A stretch of 64,000 nt of DNA, taken from an uncultured Acidimicrobiales bacterium. Lineage in GTDB: Bacteria; Actinomycetota; Acidimicrobiia; Acidimicrobiales; SZUA-35. Below, in pieces: positions 43,550 through 51,936 of the stretch. How positions within the stretch are numbered: position 1 is the first letter of the stretch; each line of letters starts with the position of its first letter. A model generated the notes under the pieces. The model was not told where the DNA came from. It saw nothing but the letters and a program-made list of their open reading frames with translations, and made no database searches. The position numbers and the translations under genes are program-made. Location: assembly GCA_937997485.1 (NCBI GenBank), contig CALKTH010000042.1:1-64000 (forward strand), written 5' to 3'.

Positions 43550-45106
43550 ATGTGCGACATGAGCACCTCGGAACGTGTGTCAGCGACAGAGCGAGCGGTG
43601 ATCGAAGGCATCGTCGAACGTGCGACGCAGTTCGTTGTCGACCCTCCGTCTGGCGATGATCCTGTCATCACTCTGGCCTCGCCAGCGATGTTGGCTCAGG
43701 TGTTTGGGGCGAACGTTGGTTTGGCCTTCGACGACCGAGCGATGGCCCACGACGACGTCGCCGTGCTCGATGCCGTCGAAGAGATCATTCGCTATTCGAT
43801 GCACACGAGTCACCCCAGGTTCGTGAACCAGAACTTTGCGGGGCCAGATCCGATTTCGGTCGTGGGGGACTGGTTGGGGGCGGCGCTGAACACTACGGGC
43901 GCAACGTTCGAGGTCGCTCCGGTCTTCACTCTCATGGAGAGCGCGGTCTTGGGCAAACTCGGCCGCATCGCTGGCTACCTCCCGGCCAATGCTGACCCCC
44001 TGCCTGTGCTGCCTCCCGGTTTGTTTTGTGCCGGTGGATCCATGGGCACGCTGCTGGCGTTGCAGCTGGCGCGGCATCGGCATCAACCGGACGTTGCCGT
44101 CAAAGGTTCAAACGGTGACCGCCTTGCTTTGTTCGTGTCCGAGAGTGGACACTACGCGGCCGGCAAATCAGCAGCCCTGTTGGGAATCGGGACCGACGGG
44201 GTGGTGAAGGTCCCATGTGATCGAGACGGCGCCATGATTCCCGAGGCGCTCGAGGCGGCCATCGACGACTCCGTCCGGCAAGGCTCGGTCCCGTTTGCGG
44301 TCATCGGGACGGCCGGGACAACCGTCACCTCTGCCTTTGACGACCTCGGAGCGCTGGCCGACATCTGCGAGGAGCGAGGTCTCTGGCTCCATGTCGACGG
44401 CTGCTACGGAGGCTCGGCGTTGTTCTCAGCTGACCATGAGGGACGGCTCCAAGGTGTTGAACGCTCCGACTCCTTCGTATGGAACCTGCACAAGATGATG
44501 GGCATGACCCAGCAGTGCACGGCGCTGTTGGTCAAGGATCCCCACCAACTCGCGCCGTGTTTCGCAGCAAAGGCCGACTACCTGTTCCAGACCGACAAGC
44601 TCTACGGCGAGTACGACTCGGGAGATCGCACGTTCCAGTGCGCCCGCCGCATCGACGTGCTGAAACTGTGGCTCTCCTGGAAGGTCCGAGGCGACGAGGC
44701 CTTTCGAGAGCGGATCGATCACGCCGTGGCAATGGCCAGTCACGCCCGGGCTTCCATCGCCGCCAGCAATGGAGCGTTCGTTCCCGTGGTGTCGGGTGAC
44801 TTCACCAACGTGGTGTTCACCTGGGTGCCACCTGATCTGCGCGTCGCAGTTGCGGCGGCGGAAACCACCGCCGATGGCGACCTTCGAGTCGAAGATCTAT
44901 CGGCCGAACTCCGGTCTGCGCTCCACGGCTGCCCTCCTCTGATCAAGGCGCAGATGCAGGAACAGGGCAGCGGAATGATCGGGTTTCAACCCGTCCACGG
45001 AATGAACACGTTCCGCATGATCTGTATGAGTACCAGCCTGCAACGAGACGATGTCGATGCGTTGCTCGCTGCAATCGACGGCGGTGGACGAAGCGCTTGT
45101 TCATAG
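43550..45106 (+). CDS. PLP-dependent group II amino acid decarboxylase
   Basis: A 518-residue pyridoxal-phosphate enzyme of the glutamate/aromatic/cysteine-sulfinate decarboxylase group. The PLP lysine is K315 in WNLHKMMGM, the ring-stacking histidine is H201 in SESGHYAAGK, and D283 in HVDGCYGGS contacts the pyridine nitrogen. The MHTSHPRFVNQNFAGPDP stretch (84-101) is the substrate loop of the group. It would release CO2 from an amino acid to give an amine such as taurine precursors, beta-alanine or GABA; which one is not decided. The start could also be ATG 43559. Confidence 0.9.
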   Translation: MCDMSTSERVSATERAVIEGIVERATQFVVDPPSGDDPVITLASPAMLAQVFGANVGLAFDDRAMAHDDVAVLDAVEEIIRYSMHTSHPRFVNQNFAGPDPISVVGDWLGAALNTTGATFEVAPVFTLMESAVLGKLGRIAGYLPANADPLPVLPPGLFCAGGSMGTLLALQLARHRHQPDVAVKGSNGDRLALFVSESGHYAAGKSAALLGIGTDGVVKVPCDRDGAMIPEALEAAIDDSVRQGSVPFAVIGTAGTTVTSAFDDLGALADICEERGLWLHVDGCYGGSALFSADHEGRLQGVERSDSFVWNLHKMMGMTQQCTALLVKDPHQLAPCFAAKADYLFQTDKLYGEYDSGDRTFQCARRIDVLKLWLSWKVRGDEAFRERIDHAVAMASHARASIAASNGAFVPVVSGDFTNVVFTWVPPDLRVAVAAAETTADGDLRVEDLSAELRSALHGCPPLIKAQMQEQGSGMIGFQPVHGMNTFRMICMSTSLQRDDVDALLAAIDGGGRSACS

Positions 45107-45135
45107 CGACATAACATGGTAGTAATCTCGCTATG
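45097..45135. promoter_or_regulatory. Operator dyad and leaderless promoter of arsR-type gene
   Basis: CATAGCGA (45102-45109) and TCGCTATG (45128-45135) form a perfect 8-bp inverted repeat spaced 18 bases. The right arm contains the ATG of the ArsR gene (45133). TTGTTC (45097-45102) and AGTAAT (45121-45126), spaced 18 bases, would place the transcript start about at the ATG, and no ribosome site precedes it, so the message looks leaderless and autorepressed. Confidence 0.5.
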
Positions 45136-45459
45136 TCGGTGTCATCGCTTGCGCAAGAGGTCGATCTCGAAGCAGCGCTGAAGGCGTTGGCCAGCGAGCG
45201 GCGGCTGCTGATCCTGGACTGGCTGCGAGACCCCGTCGCCAACTTCCCGCCCCAAGAACACGGGGATCCCCAGATTCATGGCGGCTGCAATCAGTTCATC
45301 GTCGAGAAGCTCGGCGTGAGCCAGCCTGCGGGCTCTCGCCACCTCAAGGTCCTGGTGGATGCCGGGCTCGTCATTCCCACCCGCCGCAAAGGCTGGACCT
45401 ACTACCGGCGCAACGAAGAGATGCTGAGCGCGGTCGCCGCACGCGTTGCCCAGATCTGA
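45133..45459 (+). CDS. ArsR family winged-helix regulator
   Basis: A 108-residue regulator. ALKALASERRLLILDWL is the first helix pair of ArsR proteins; NQFIVEKLGVSQPAGSRHLKVLVDAGLV is the helix-turn-helix, and RRKGWTYYRRNEE is the wing. An insertion (NFPPQEHGDPQIHGGC) separates the helices and contains a single cysteine, so a metal-thiolate sensor of the classical type is not evident. It lies 35 nt upstream of the FAD oxidoreductase and most likely controls that operon. Confidence 0.88.
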   Translation: MSVSSLAQEVDLEAALKALASERRLLILDWLRDPVANFPPQEHGDPQIHGGCNQFIVEKLGVSQPAGSRHLKVLVDAGLVIPTRRKGWTYYRRNEEMLSAVAARVAQI

Positions 45460-45494
45460 CCCATGACCCCTCCCGACAACAAGGCACATCGCTC

Positions 45495-46718
45495 GTGACT
45501 CTCCAACCCATCATTTCCGAACCCCGCCAGACCGCATACGACGTGATCATCGTCGGCGGCGCCATCATGGGCTCCTCTGCCGCCTGGTTCCTTTCCGACA
45601 AAATGCGCACGGGTGACTTCGACGGCTCCGTACTCGTGGTCGAGAAGGACCCGAGCTACGAGAAGTCCTCGACGGCAGCCACCAATAGCTGCATGCGCCA
45701 GCAATTCTCCAACGAACTCAACGTGAAGATCTCGCGATTCGCCGCCGACTATGTGCGGAACTTCCAGGAGTACACGGGCAATGACCCCGAGATCCCGGAG
45801 CTGGCAGTCAACCACTACGGCTACATGTACCTGGCGGGGGACGAGACCTTCGCCGAGACGTTGCGCACCAACCAAGCAACGCAGGCCCGGCTCGGAGCGG
45901 GAACCAAGATCATGTCGCCAGAGGAGATCAAGGCGGCCTATCCCTTCTACAACGTCGACGACATCATCTGCGGTAGTCACAACCTCATCGACGAGGGCTA
46001 CTTCGACAGCGGCACGATGTTCGACTGGTGGCGCAAACAGGCTCGCCAGCGAGGCGTTGAGTATCTGACCAACGAAGTCGTCTCCGTCGGACGCGACGGA
46101 GATCGCATCACGAGCGTGAGCCTGGCCTCCGGTGAGGTGATCGGGTGCGACACCCTCATCAATGCGGCTGGTCCGCGGGCTTCGCTCGTGGCCGACATGG
46201 CCGGGCTGCACCTGCCCGTGGAGCCGCGCAAGCGCTTCACCTACATCTTCGATTGTGCCGAGGAGCTCGGCATGGACCTGCCGCTCACCATCGACCCATC
46301 CGGCATTCACGTTCGGACAGAAGGCACCGCGTATATGACCGGTTGCACGCCGAATCCGGATCCTGCGGTCGATCCCGATGATCTCGTGATGGACAAAGAG
46401 ATCTTCGAGCAGCGCGTCTGGCCCGTCTTGGCGCACCGCATCCCGGCCTTTGAGCGGATCAAGATCCAGACGCAGTGGGCCGGTCACTACTCACACAACA
46501 CGCTCGATCACAACGTGATCGTTGGCCCTCACACCGAGGTCGAGAACTTCATCTTCGCCAACGGCTTCTCTGGCCACGGGCTTCAGCAGTCCCCGGCCAT
46601 CGGTCGTGGTGTGGCGGAGTTGGTCGCTCACGGTGAGTACCGAGCGCTTGATCTGAATCCGCTTGGCTACCACCGAGTCGTGAGCGGCGAACCGTTCATC
46701 GAGACCGCAATCATCTAG
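45495..46718 (+). CDS. FAD-dependent oxidoreductase (DAO/FOXRED1-like)
   Basis: A 407-residue flavoprotein from GTG 45495. The Rossmann FAD motif is DVIIVGGAIMGSSAAWFL. The substrate-domain segments NAAGPRASLVADMAGLHLP and GHYSHNTLDHNVIVGPH, then ANGFSGHGLQQSPAIGRGVAEL, match the DAO superfamily and are close in style to FOXRED1-like proteins. It would oxidise an amine or amino acid to imine with FADH2 formation. It is in an operon with an SDR and an aminotransferase, pointing to amino-compound metabolism. Confidence 0.87.
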   Translation: MTLQPIISEPRQTAYDVIIVGGAIMGSSAAWFLSDKMRTGDFDGSVLVVEKDPSYEKSSTAATNSCMRQQFSNELNVKISRFAADYVRNFQEYTGNDPEIPELAVNHYGYMYLAGDETFAETLRTNQATQARLGAGTKIMSPEEIKAAYPFYNVDDIICGSHNLIDEGYFDSGTMFDWWRKQARQRGVEYLTNEVVSVGRDGDRITSVSLASGEVIGCDTLINAAGPRASLVADMAGLHLPVEPRKRFTYIFDCAEELGMDLPLTIDPSGIHVRTEGTAYMTGCTPNPDPAVDPDDLVMDKEIFEQRVWPVLAHRIPAFERIKIQTQWAGHYSHNTLDHNVIVGPHTEVENFIFANGFSGHGLQQSPAIGRGVAELVAHGEYRALDLNPLGYHRVVSGEPFIETAII

Positions 46719-46727
46719 GAGAATTCC

Positions 46728-47432
46728 ATGTCTGAAGCGCCTGTAGCGCTTGTTGTTGCCGGCGGTTCCGGTATCGGTGCCGACGCTGCTCGAAAGCTTG
46801 CAGCGGAGGGCTATCGCGTTGGTGTGATGTCCTCGTCCGGGAAGGGTGAAGCGCTGGGTCGCGAGCTCGGTGGCATTGGGTTCACCGGCTCGAATCTGAA
46901 CGTGACCGATCTGGAAGCGTTCGTTGCGCTTGCGATGAAGGAGTTCGGACGCATCGATGGTGTCGTCAATGGTGCAGGTCACGGCCCGAAGGGTTCGGTG
47001 CTTGAGATCAGCGACGAGGACTGGCACACAGGAATGGACTACTACCTGCTCAACGCGGTGCGCATGACTCGACTGGTCACTCCGATCATGCAGGCTCAGG
47101 GCGGAGGGTCGATCGTGAACGTATCGACGTTCGCCGCCTTTGAGCCCGATCCCGACTTCCCAACGTCCGCTGTCTTCCGGGCCGGGCTGGCCGACTTCGC
47201 CAAGTTGTTCAGCACGAAGTTCGCGGCCGAGAACGTGCGGATGAACAACGTTCTGCCTGGCTTCATCGACAGCTTGCCGGAGACCGAGGCCCGCGTCGCC
47301 CGTATCCCTGCGGGGCGCTACGCCCGCGTCGAGGAGCTTTCGGAGGTGATCGCCTTCTTGATCTCGGACAAGTCGAGCTACATCACGGGTCAGAATCTTC
47401 GCGTTGATGGCGGCCTGACCCATGGCGTCTGA
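46728..47432 (+). CDS. SDR family protein with altered active site
   Basis: A 234-residue short-chain dehydrogenase fold protein. The cofactor turn is VVAGGSGIGADAARKL, and VNGAGHGPKG and a serine in NVSTFAAF follow. Where classical SDRs have YxxxK, this one reads FPTSAVFRAGLADF, so neither the tyrosine nor the lysine is in the usual place. The C-terminus (LISDKSSYITGQNLRVDGGL) is normal. It starts 9 nt after the FAD enzyme and overlaps the aminotransferase gene by 11 nt. Confidence 0.87.
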   Translation: MSEAPVALVVAGGSGIGADAARKLAAEGYRVGVMSSSGKGEALGRELGGIGFTGSNLNVTDLEAFVALAMKEFGRIDGVVNGAGHGPKGSVLEISDEDWHTGMDYYLLNAVRMTRLVTPIMQAQGGGSIVNVSTFAAFEPDPDFPTSAVFRAGLADFAKLFSTKFAAENVRMNNVLPGFIDSLPETEARVARIPAGRYARVEELSEVIAFLISDKSSYITGQNLRVDGGLTHGV

Positions 47433-48516
47433 CACGCCTTCGGGTTTCGATCCACCACCGCATCCCTACGACCGGCTCGACGAGATCAAGGCGCTCGCCG
47501 CCCAGCACCCGCTCGGCTTGCTCAACCTCTCCATCGGGGCACCGCACGATCCGGCGCCACCGCACGTCGTGGCGGCACTCTCACAATCCGACCAAGAGCG
47601 CGGGTACCCGCCAGCTCACGGCACTCCGGCCTACCGGGCGGCGGCGGCAGCGTGGTTGAACCGGGTGGCCGGTACCGACATCGCGGCGGCCGATGTGCTG
47701 GCCACGGTCGGGAGCAAGGAGCTCGTTGCTGGCATTCCACACTGGTTGCGGCTCCAGCAACCTGAGCTCGACACCGTGCTGTACCCAGCAATCAGCTACC
47801 CGACCTACGCCATGGGCGCCATGATGGCGGGCTGCCGAGCCGTGGCCGTGCCGGTGGACTCGGAGTGGCGGATGGATCTCGGCGCCATCGACCCAGACGA
47901 TGCCGCTCGCGCGCTGTGCATCTGGAACGCGTCGCCGGGAAATCCAACCGGTGCCATGGACGACCTCGAGGCGCTGGCCGAGTGGGGCCGCGCCCGCAAC
48001 GTGCCCGTGCTCTCCGACGAGTGCTACATCGAGTTCACGTGGGATCGAGAACCGGAGAGCATTCTCCAGTACGGATTGGACGGCGTCCTTGCCGTCCACT
48101 CGTTGAGCAAGCGGTCCAACTTTGCCGGCGGGCGGGCGGGCTTCATTGCTGGCGACGCACACCTCCTGGAGTTCCTGGGTGCCGTGCGTCAACACAGCGG
48201 ACTGATCATCGCCGGGCCTGTGCAGCACGCGGCGATCGCGGCGTACGAGGACGGCGACCACGTGACTGCGCAGCGCGAGATCTACCGCACACGGATGGAG
48301 GCGATGATCAAACGACTGGCCGAGCTCGGAGTCGATTGCGAGATGCCAAGCGGTGGCTTCTACCTGTGGGCGAAGGCGCCGAACGGTGACGGCTGGGACT
48401 TTGCCCGGACGCTGGCCACTGAGCTTGGCGTGGTGGTGAGCCCCGGTGAGTTCTACGGCAACGTCAGCGACGGATACGTCCGGTTCGCCATGGTCCAGGA
48501 CGTTGACGGCCGCTGA
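47422..48516 (+). CDS. dapC: Class I/II PLP aminotransferase (DapC-like)
   Basis: A 364-residue fold type I aminotransferase. HPLGLLNLSIGAPHDPAP at the N-terminus, NASPGNPTGAMDDLE, the DECYIEF aspartate/tyrosine pair, and VHSLSKRSNFAGGRAGF with the PLP lysine are present; the pattern follows actinobacterial succinyldiaminopimelate aminotransferases (DapC). That would place it in lysine and peptidoglycan precursor synthesis, but the neighbours are catabolic, so another amino acceptor is possible. The 11-nt overlap with the SDR gene shows coupling. Confidence 0.82.
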   Translation: MASDTPSGFDPPPHPYDRLDEIKALAAQHPLGLLNLSIGAPHDPAPPHVVAALSQSDQERGYPPAHGTPAYRAAAAAWLNRVAGTDIAAADVLATVGSKELVAGIPHWLRLQQPELDTVLYPAISYPTYAMGAMMAGCRAVAVPVDSEWRMDLGAIDPDDAARALCIWNASPGNPTGAMDDLEALAEWGRARNVPVLSDECYIEFTWDREPESILQYGLDGVLAVHSLSKRSNFAGGRAGFIAGDAHLLEFLGAVRQHSGLIIAGPVQHAAIAAYEDGDHVTAQREIYRTRMEAMIKRLAELGVDCEMPSGGFYLWAKAPNGDGWDFARTLATELGVVVSPGEFYGNVSDGYVRFAMVQDVDGR

Positions 48517-48554
48517 CGGCGATACACGCTGACGGCGACGTCCGCTGCTGTTGG

Positions 48555-49640
48555 CTAGAGCCGCTCGGCTGTCCAGGTGCCAGGCTCGACAAGCTGGCCC
48601 ATGTTGACGTGGCAGCGGATCGTCTCGCCCTCTGTGACCTCCTCGTCGAGACGAAACAGCCGGTTGCCCCAGCTGGTGACGGGGGCAAGCGGTGAGGTGG
48701 TGAGCGAAATCTGGTCGTCAAAGACTGCCTCGAACCAGACACAGAATCCGTCAACGATGGCTTCGCTCGTAGCCGTGCGCTCGACGACATGATCCAGAGC
48801 GAGTGCTTCGATCGACGGCAGCGTGTGCAGATCGAAATCGAGGATGGGGCTGGGAGTGCCGATCGTGGAAGCCACCGAACCTGGCCGCACCCACAGCTGC
48901 TCGGTCCGTCCGTGATCAAACCGGGCGGCAACGAGCGACTGTTCCATCGGCGCCAGATCGAGATCGGCTGGCAGCTCGATGTTCCAGAAGCGACGAACGC
49001 GCATCGACTCGTGGAACGAAACGGGCTCGACGAAGACCCTGAACTGAGCAGGGAGAATCCTGCCGTTGGGTCCGAGCACACGGTCTCGCAGGTCCAGGAG
49101 GTTCTCCACCATGTTCTCGTTGAAGAGCTCGTCGCCCATCTGCTCGTGCAACACGACATCGACGTTTTCTGGAGGGGTGAACTCCCGGCTATTGGCCTGA
49201 ATGAACTCGATATTGGTGATGTTGTTGATCGCTGCGAGCTCACGGGCCACATCGATGAAGTCCGAGTGTTCGACCGCGTACACCTTGGACGCACCCGCTC
49301 GGCTGGCCATCAGCGCCAACAGACCAGTGCCGGTGCCCACGTCGACCACCACGTCACCGAACTCAATGTTTCGACAGATGGCCTGGTAGTAAGCATCGAC
49401 TCGCACCGAGTCGCTCAGCATTTCCTCGTGCTCGGAGAGTCCAGCGAAGTTCGTCTCGTTCTCGAGGTCGTACATCAAGCCCATGAGCCGGTCGCTGGAA
49501 GCGAGGGCTGAGGCGCCTCGACGCATGCCGGATCGAAGGGCTCGGGTGGCGGCCTGTGCGGCTCGTTGCTTCACGCCACGAGGGTAGGGCCGCTGAATGG
49601 CTGCAACCAGGGCGTCCAGTTCTGCCAGATCAATTGGCAA
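48555..49640 (-). CDS. Protein arginine methyltransferase (PRMT)-like protein
   Basis: A 361-residue SAM-dependent methyltransferase starting at TTG 49640. It follows the PRMT architecture: HEEMLSDSVRVDAYYQAI (71-88) aligns with the HEEMLKDxVRT helix of PRMTs, VVDVGTGTGLLALMASRAGA (98-117) is motif I, VEHS carries the ribose-binding acid, and HEQMGDELFNENM (165-177) has both glutamates of the double-E loop, E166 and E175, at the same spacing of nine. The beta-barrel-like C-terminal half (about 190-361) fits too. The THW loop is not obvious. The substrate is unknown. It diverges from a nitroreductase gene. Confidence 0.85.
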   Translation of the reverse strand: MPIDLAELDALVAAIQRPYPRGVKQRAAQAATRALRSGMRRGASALASSDRLMGLMYDLENETNFAGLSEHEEMLSDSVRVDAYYQAICRNIEFGDVVVDVGTGTGLLALMASRAGASKVYAVEHSDFIDVARELAAINNITNIEFIQANSREFTPPENVDVVLHEQMGDELFNENMVENLLDLRDRVLGPNGRILPAQFRVFVEPVSFHESMRVRRFWNIELPADLDLAPMEQSLVAARFDHGRTEQLWVRPGSVASTIGTPSPILDFDLHTLPSIEALALDHVVERTATSEAIVDGFCVWFEAVFDDQISLTTSPLAPVTSWGNRLFRLDEEVTEGETIRCHVNMGQLVEPGTWTAERL

Positions 49641-49678
49641 TTGGAATCGTCGATGAGGGCGATGTCATCATCTGCGGC

Positions 49679-50368
49679 ATGACGACCGAATCGTTCGAAG
49701 ACCTCGTTGGCCGGCGCCGAAGCACGCGTGGCTACAAGCCAGATCCCGTGCCTCGATCGCTGATGGAAGAGATCATTGCCATTGCCAAGCGGGCGCCGTC
49801 TTCAATGAACACTCAGCCCTGGAACTTTCACGTCGTCACCGGTGACCCCTTGGAGAAAATCCGAGAAGGGAACACCGAGCGAATGATGGCCGGCGCAGCC
49901 GTGGACCGGGAGATCAAGATGGTCGACCACGGATACCAGGGCATCCACCGCGATCGACAGGTCGAGATCGCTGTCCAGCTCTTCGAGGTCATGGGCATCG
50001 AGCGCCACGACAAGGAAAAGCGGCAGGACTGGGTCATGCGCGGATTCCGACAGTTCGATGCGCCGGTGTCCGTCGTGGTGACCGTCGACAAAGAGCTGGC
50101 CGATGACACGATCGCTCACTTCGATTGTGGTGCCGCGACCTACGGCCTTGTTCTGGCTGCCACGTCGAAGGGACTCGGCTGTGTCATCAACGGCCAGGGG
50201 ATCATGCAGTCCAGCGTGGTGCGGGAGTACGCCAACATTCCGGAAGATCAGGTGATCATGACCTGTGTGGCGATGGGCTATCCCGACGATTCGTTCGAGG
50301 CAAATGGCGTTGTCTCCCGTCGCGCCGAGAACGAGGACACCGCCGACTTCATCGGATTCGACGACTGA
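49679..50368 (+). CDS. Nitroreductase family protein
   Basis: A 229-residue FMN-dependent nitroreductase. FEDLVGRRRSTRGYKPDPVP (N-terminal FMN phosphate arginines), KRAPSSMNTQPWNFHVVTG and the C-terminal SKGLGCVINGQGIM segment give the fold. A long helical insertion (DHGYQGIHRDRQVEIAVQLF) resembles those in the larger aromatic nitroreductases. It diverges from the PRMT-like gene. The physiological substrate is unknown. Confidence 0.88.
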   Translation: MTTESFEDLVGRRRSTRGYKPDPVPRSLMEEIIAIAKRAPSSMNTQPWNFHVVTGDPLEKIREGNTERMMAGAAVDREIKMVDHGYQGIHRDRQVEIAVQLFEVMGIERHDKEKRQDWVMRGFRQFDAPVSVVVTVDKELADDTIAHFDCGAATYGLVLAATSKGLGCVINGQGIMQSSVVREYANIPEDQVIMTCVAMGYPDDSFEANGVVSRRAENEDTADFIGFDD

Positions 50369-50469
50369 GCGTGAGGCCACCGGTGATGGCAGTGGAGTGA
50401 ATGGCAAAGAGAGCAGGGGAGAGGGCAAACTGACGGCTTCCCTTTCCACCTCCAACCAGAGGAACCTCT

Positions 50470-51924
50470 GTGCCTGACACACTGCTTGATCGCCGCAACT
50501 TCTACATCAACGGGGCCTGGGTCGCGCCGGCCGTTGCCAACGATTTCGACGTCATCGATCCCTCGACCGAAGAAGCCTGCGCCGTGATCTCGCTTGGGAG
50601 CGAAGCGGACACCAACGCTGCGGTCGCTGCGGCAAAGGCGGCGTTCCCGGCATGGAGCATGACGAGCTTGGACGAGCGCGTGGCCCTGCTCGAAAAGCTG
50701 CTCGAGGTCTACAGCGCCCGGAGCGCGGAGATGGCCGAGGCCATCTCGATGGAGATGGGAGCGCCGATTGCGCTGTCTCAGACCGCTCAGGTCGGTGCAG
50801 GCGCCGGTCACATCAAGAACGTGATCCGGGCGCTCAAGGAATTCGAGTTTGAACGGCCCCTCAACGATCGAGCGCCGGACAACGCCATCCTCTACGAACC
50901 CGTCGGTGTGTGCGCACTCATCACGCCCTGGAACTGGCCCATGAACCAGGTAACCCTGAAGGTGGCGCCGGCTCTCGGGGTCGGCTGCACCATGGTCCTC
51001 AAGCCCAGCGAGGTCGCTCCCTTGAGCTCCGCTCTCTTCGCCGAAATGATCGACGAGGCGGGCTTCCCTGCTGGCGTGTTCAACATGGTGCAGGGCGATG
51101 GCGTGGGTGTCGGCAGCCAGCTGTCCGGCCATGCCGACGTCGACATGGTTTCGTTCACCGGAAGCACCCGGGCGGGCGTAGCGATCACCAAGAACGCGGC
51201 CGACAGCGTCAAGCGGGTTGCGCTCGAGCTGGGCGGCAAGGGCGCGAACATCGTGTTCGCCGATGCCGACCCGAAGGCCGTCGTCCGTGGCGTGCGGCAG
51301 TGCTTCATGAACTCGGGCCAGAGCTGCAACGCTCCGACTCGCATGCTGGTTGAGCGCTCCCGCTACGACGAGGCCTTGGCTTCGGCCCAGGAAGTCGCCG
51401 AGCAGACCGCCGTCGACATCGCCAGCACGGAGGGTCGTCACATTGGCCCCGTCGTGAGCCAGGTGCAGTGGGACAAGATCCAAGGCTTGATCGCCAAGGG
51501 TGAGGAAGAAGGCGCTCGCCTCCTCGCCGGTGGCACCGGACGCCCCGACGGTCACGACAAGGGCTACTTCGTGAAGCCCACCGTCTTCGCTGATGTCGAC
51601 CCCGAGATGACCATCGCTCGGGAGGAGATCTTCGGCCCCGTGCTCTCGATTACACCGTTCGACACCGAGGAAGAGGCAGTGGCGATCGCCAACGACACGC
51701 CCTACGGCCTCACGAACTACGTGCAGACCTCAGACAACGAGAAGGCTCGTCGAGTGGCCCGTCAGCTCCGTTCGGGCATGGTCGAGATGAACGGTCTTCC
51801 TCGAGGCGCGGGCGCCCCCTTCGGAGGCTACGGCCAGTCCGGCAACGGCCGAGAGGGTGGCGAGTGGGGCATCGAGGAGTTCCTCGAGGTCAAGTCCGTC
51901 AGCGGCTGGAATCCCGCCGAGTAA
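50470..51924 (+). CDS. Aldehyde dehydrogenase family protein
   Basis: A 484-residue NAD(P)-dependent aldehyde dehydrogenase, GTG start 50470. The catalytic glutamate is in LELGGKGANIVFADAD and the nucleophilic cysteine in NSGQSCNAPTRML. TPWNWPMNQ is the asparagine oxyanion region. It oxidises an aldehyde to the acid. It leads a plus-strand set with a PhyH oxygenase (12 nt downstream) and a second ALDH; a PhyH-generated hydroxylated product breaking down to an aldehyde is a plausible link. Confidence 0.93.
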   Translation: MPDTLLDRRNFYINGAWVAPAVANDFDVIDPSTEEACAVISLGSEADTNAAVAAAKAAFPAWSMTSLDERVALLEKLLEVYSARSAEMAEAISMEMGAPIALSQTAQVGAGAGHIKNVIRALKEFEFERPLNDRAPDNAILYEPVGVCALITPWNWPMNQVTLKVAPALGVGCTMVLKPSEVAPLSSALFAEMIDEAGFPAGVFNMVQGDGVGVGSQLSGHADVDMVSFTGSTRAGVAITKNAADSVKRVALELGGKGANIVFADADPKAVVRGVRQCFMNSGQSCNAPTRMLVERSRYDEALASAQEVAEQTAVDIASTEGRHIGPVVSQVQWDKIQGLIAKGEEEGARLLAGGTGRPDGHDKGYFVKPTVFADVDPEMTIAREEIFGPVLSITPFDTEEEAVAIANDTPYGLTNYVQTSDNEKARRVARQLRSGMVEMNGLPRGAGAPFGGYGQSGNGREGGEWGIEEFLEVKSVSGWNPAE

Positions 51925-51936
51925 CACGCGCCCGCA

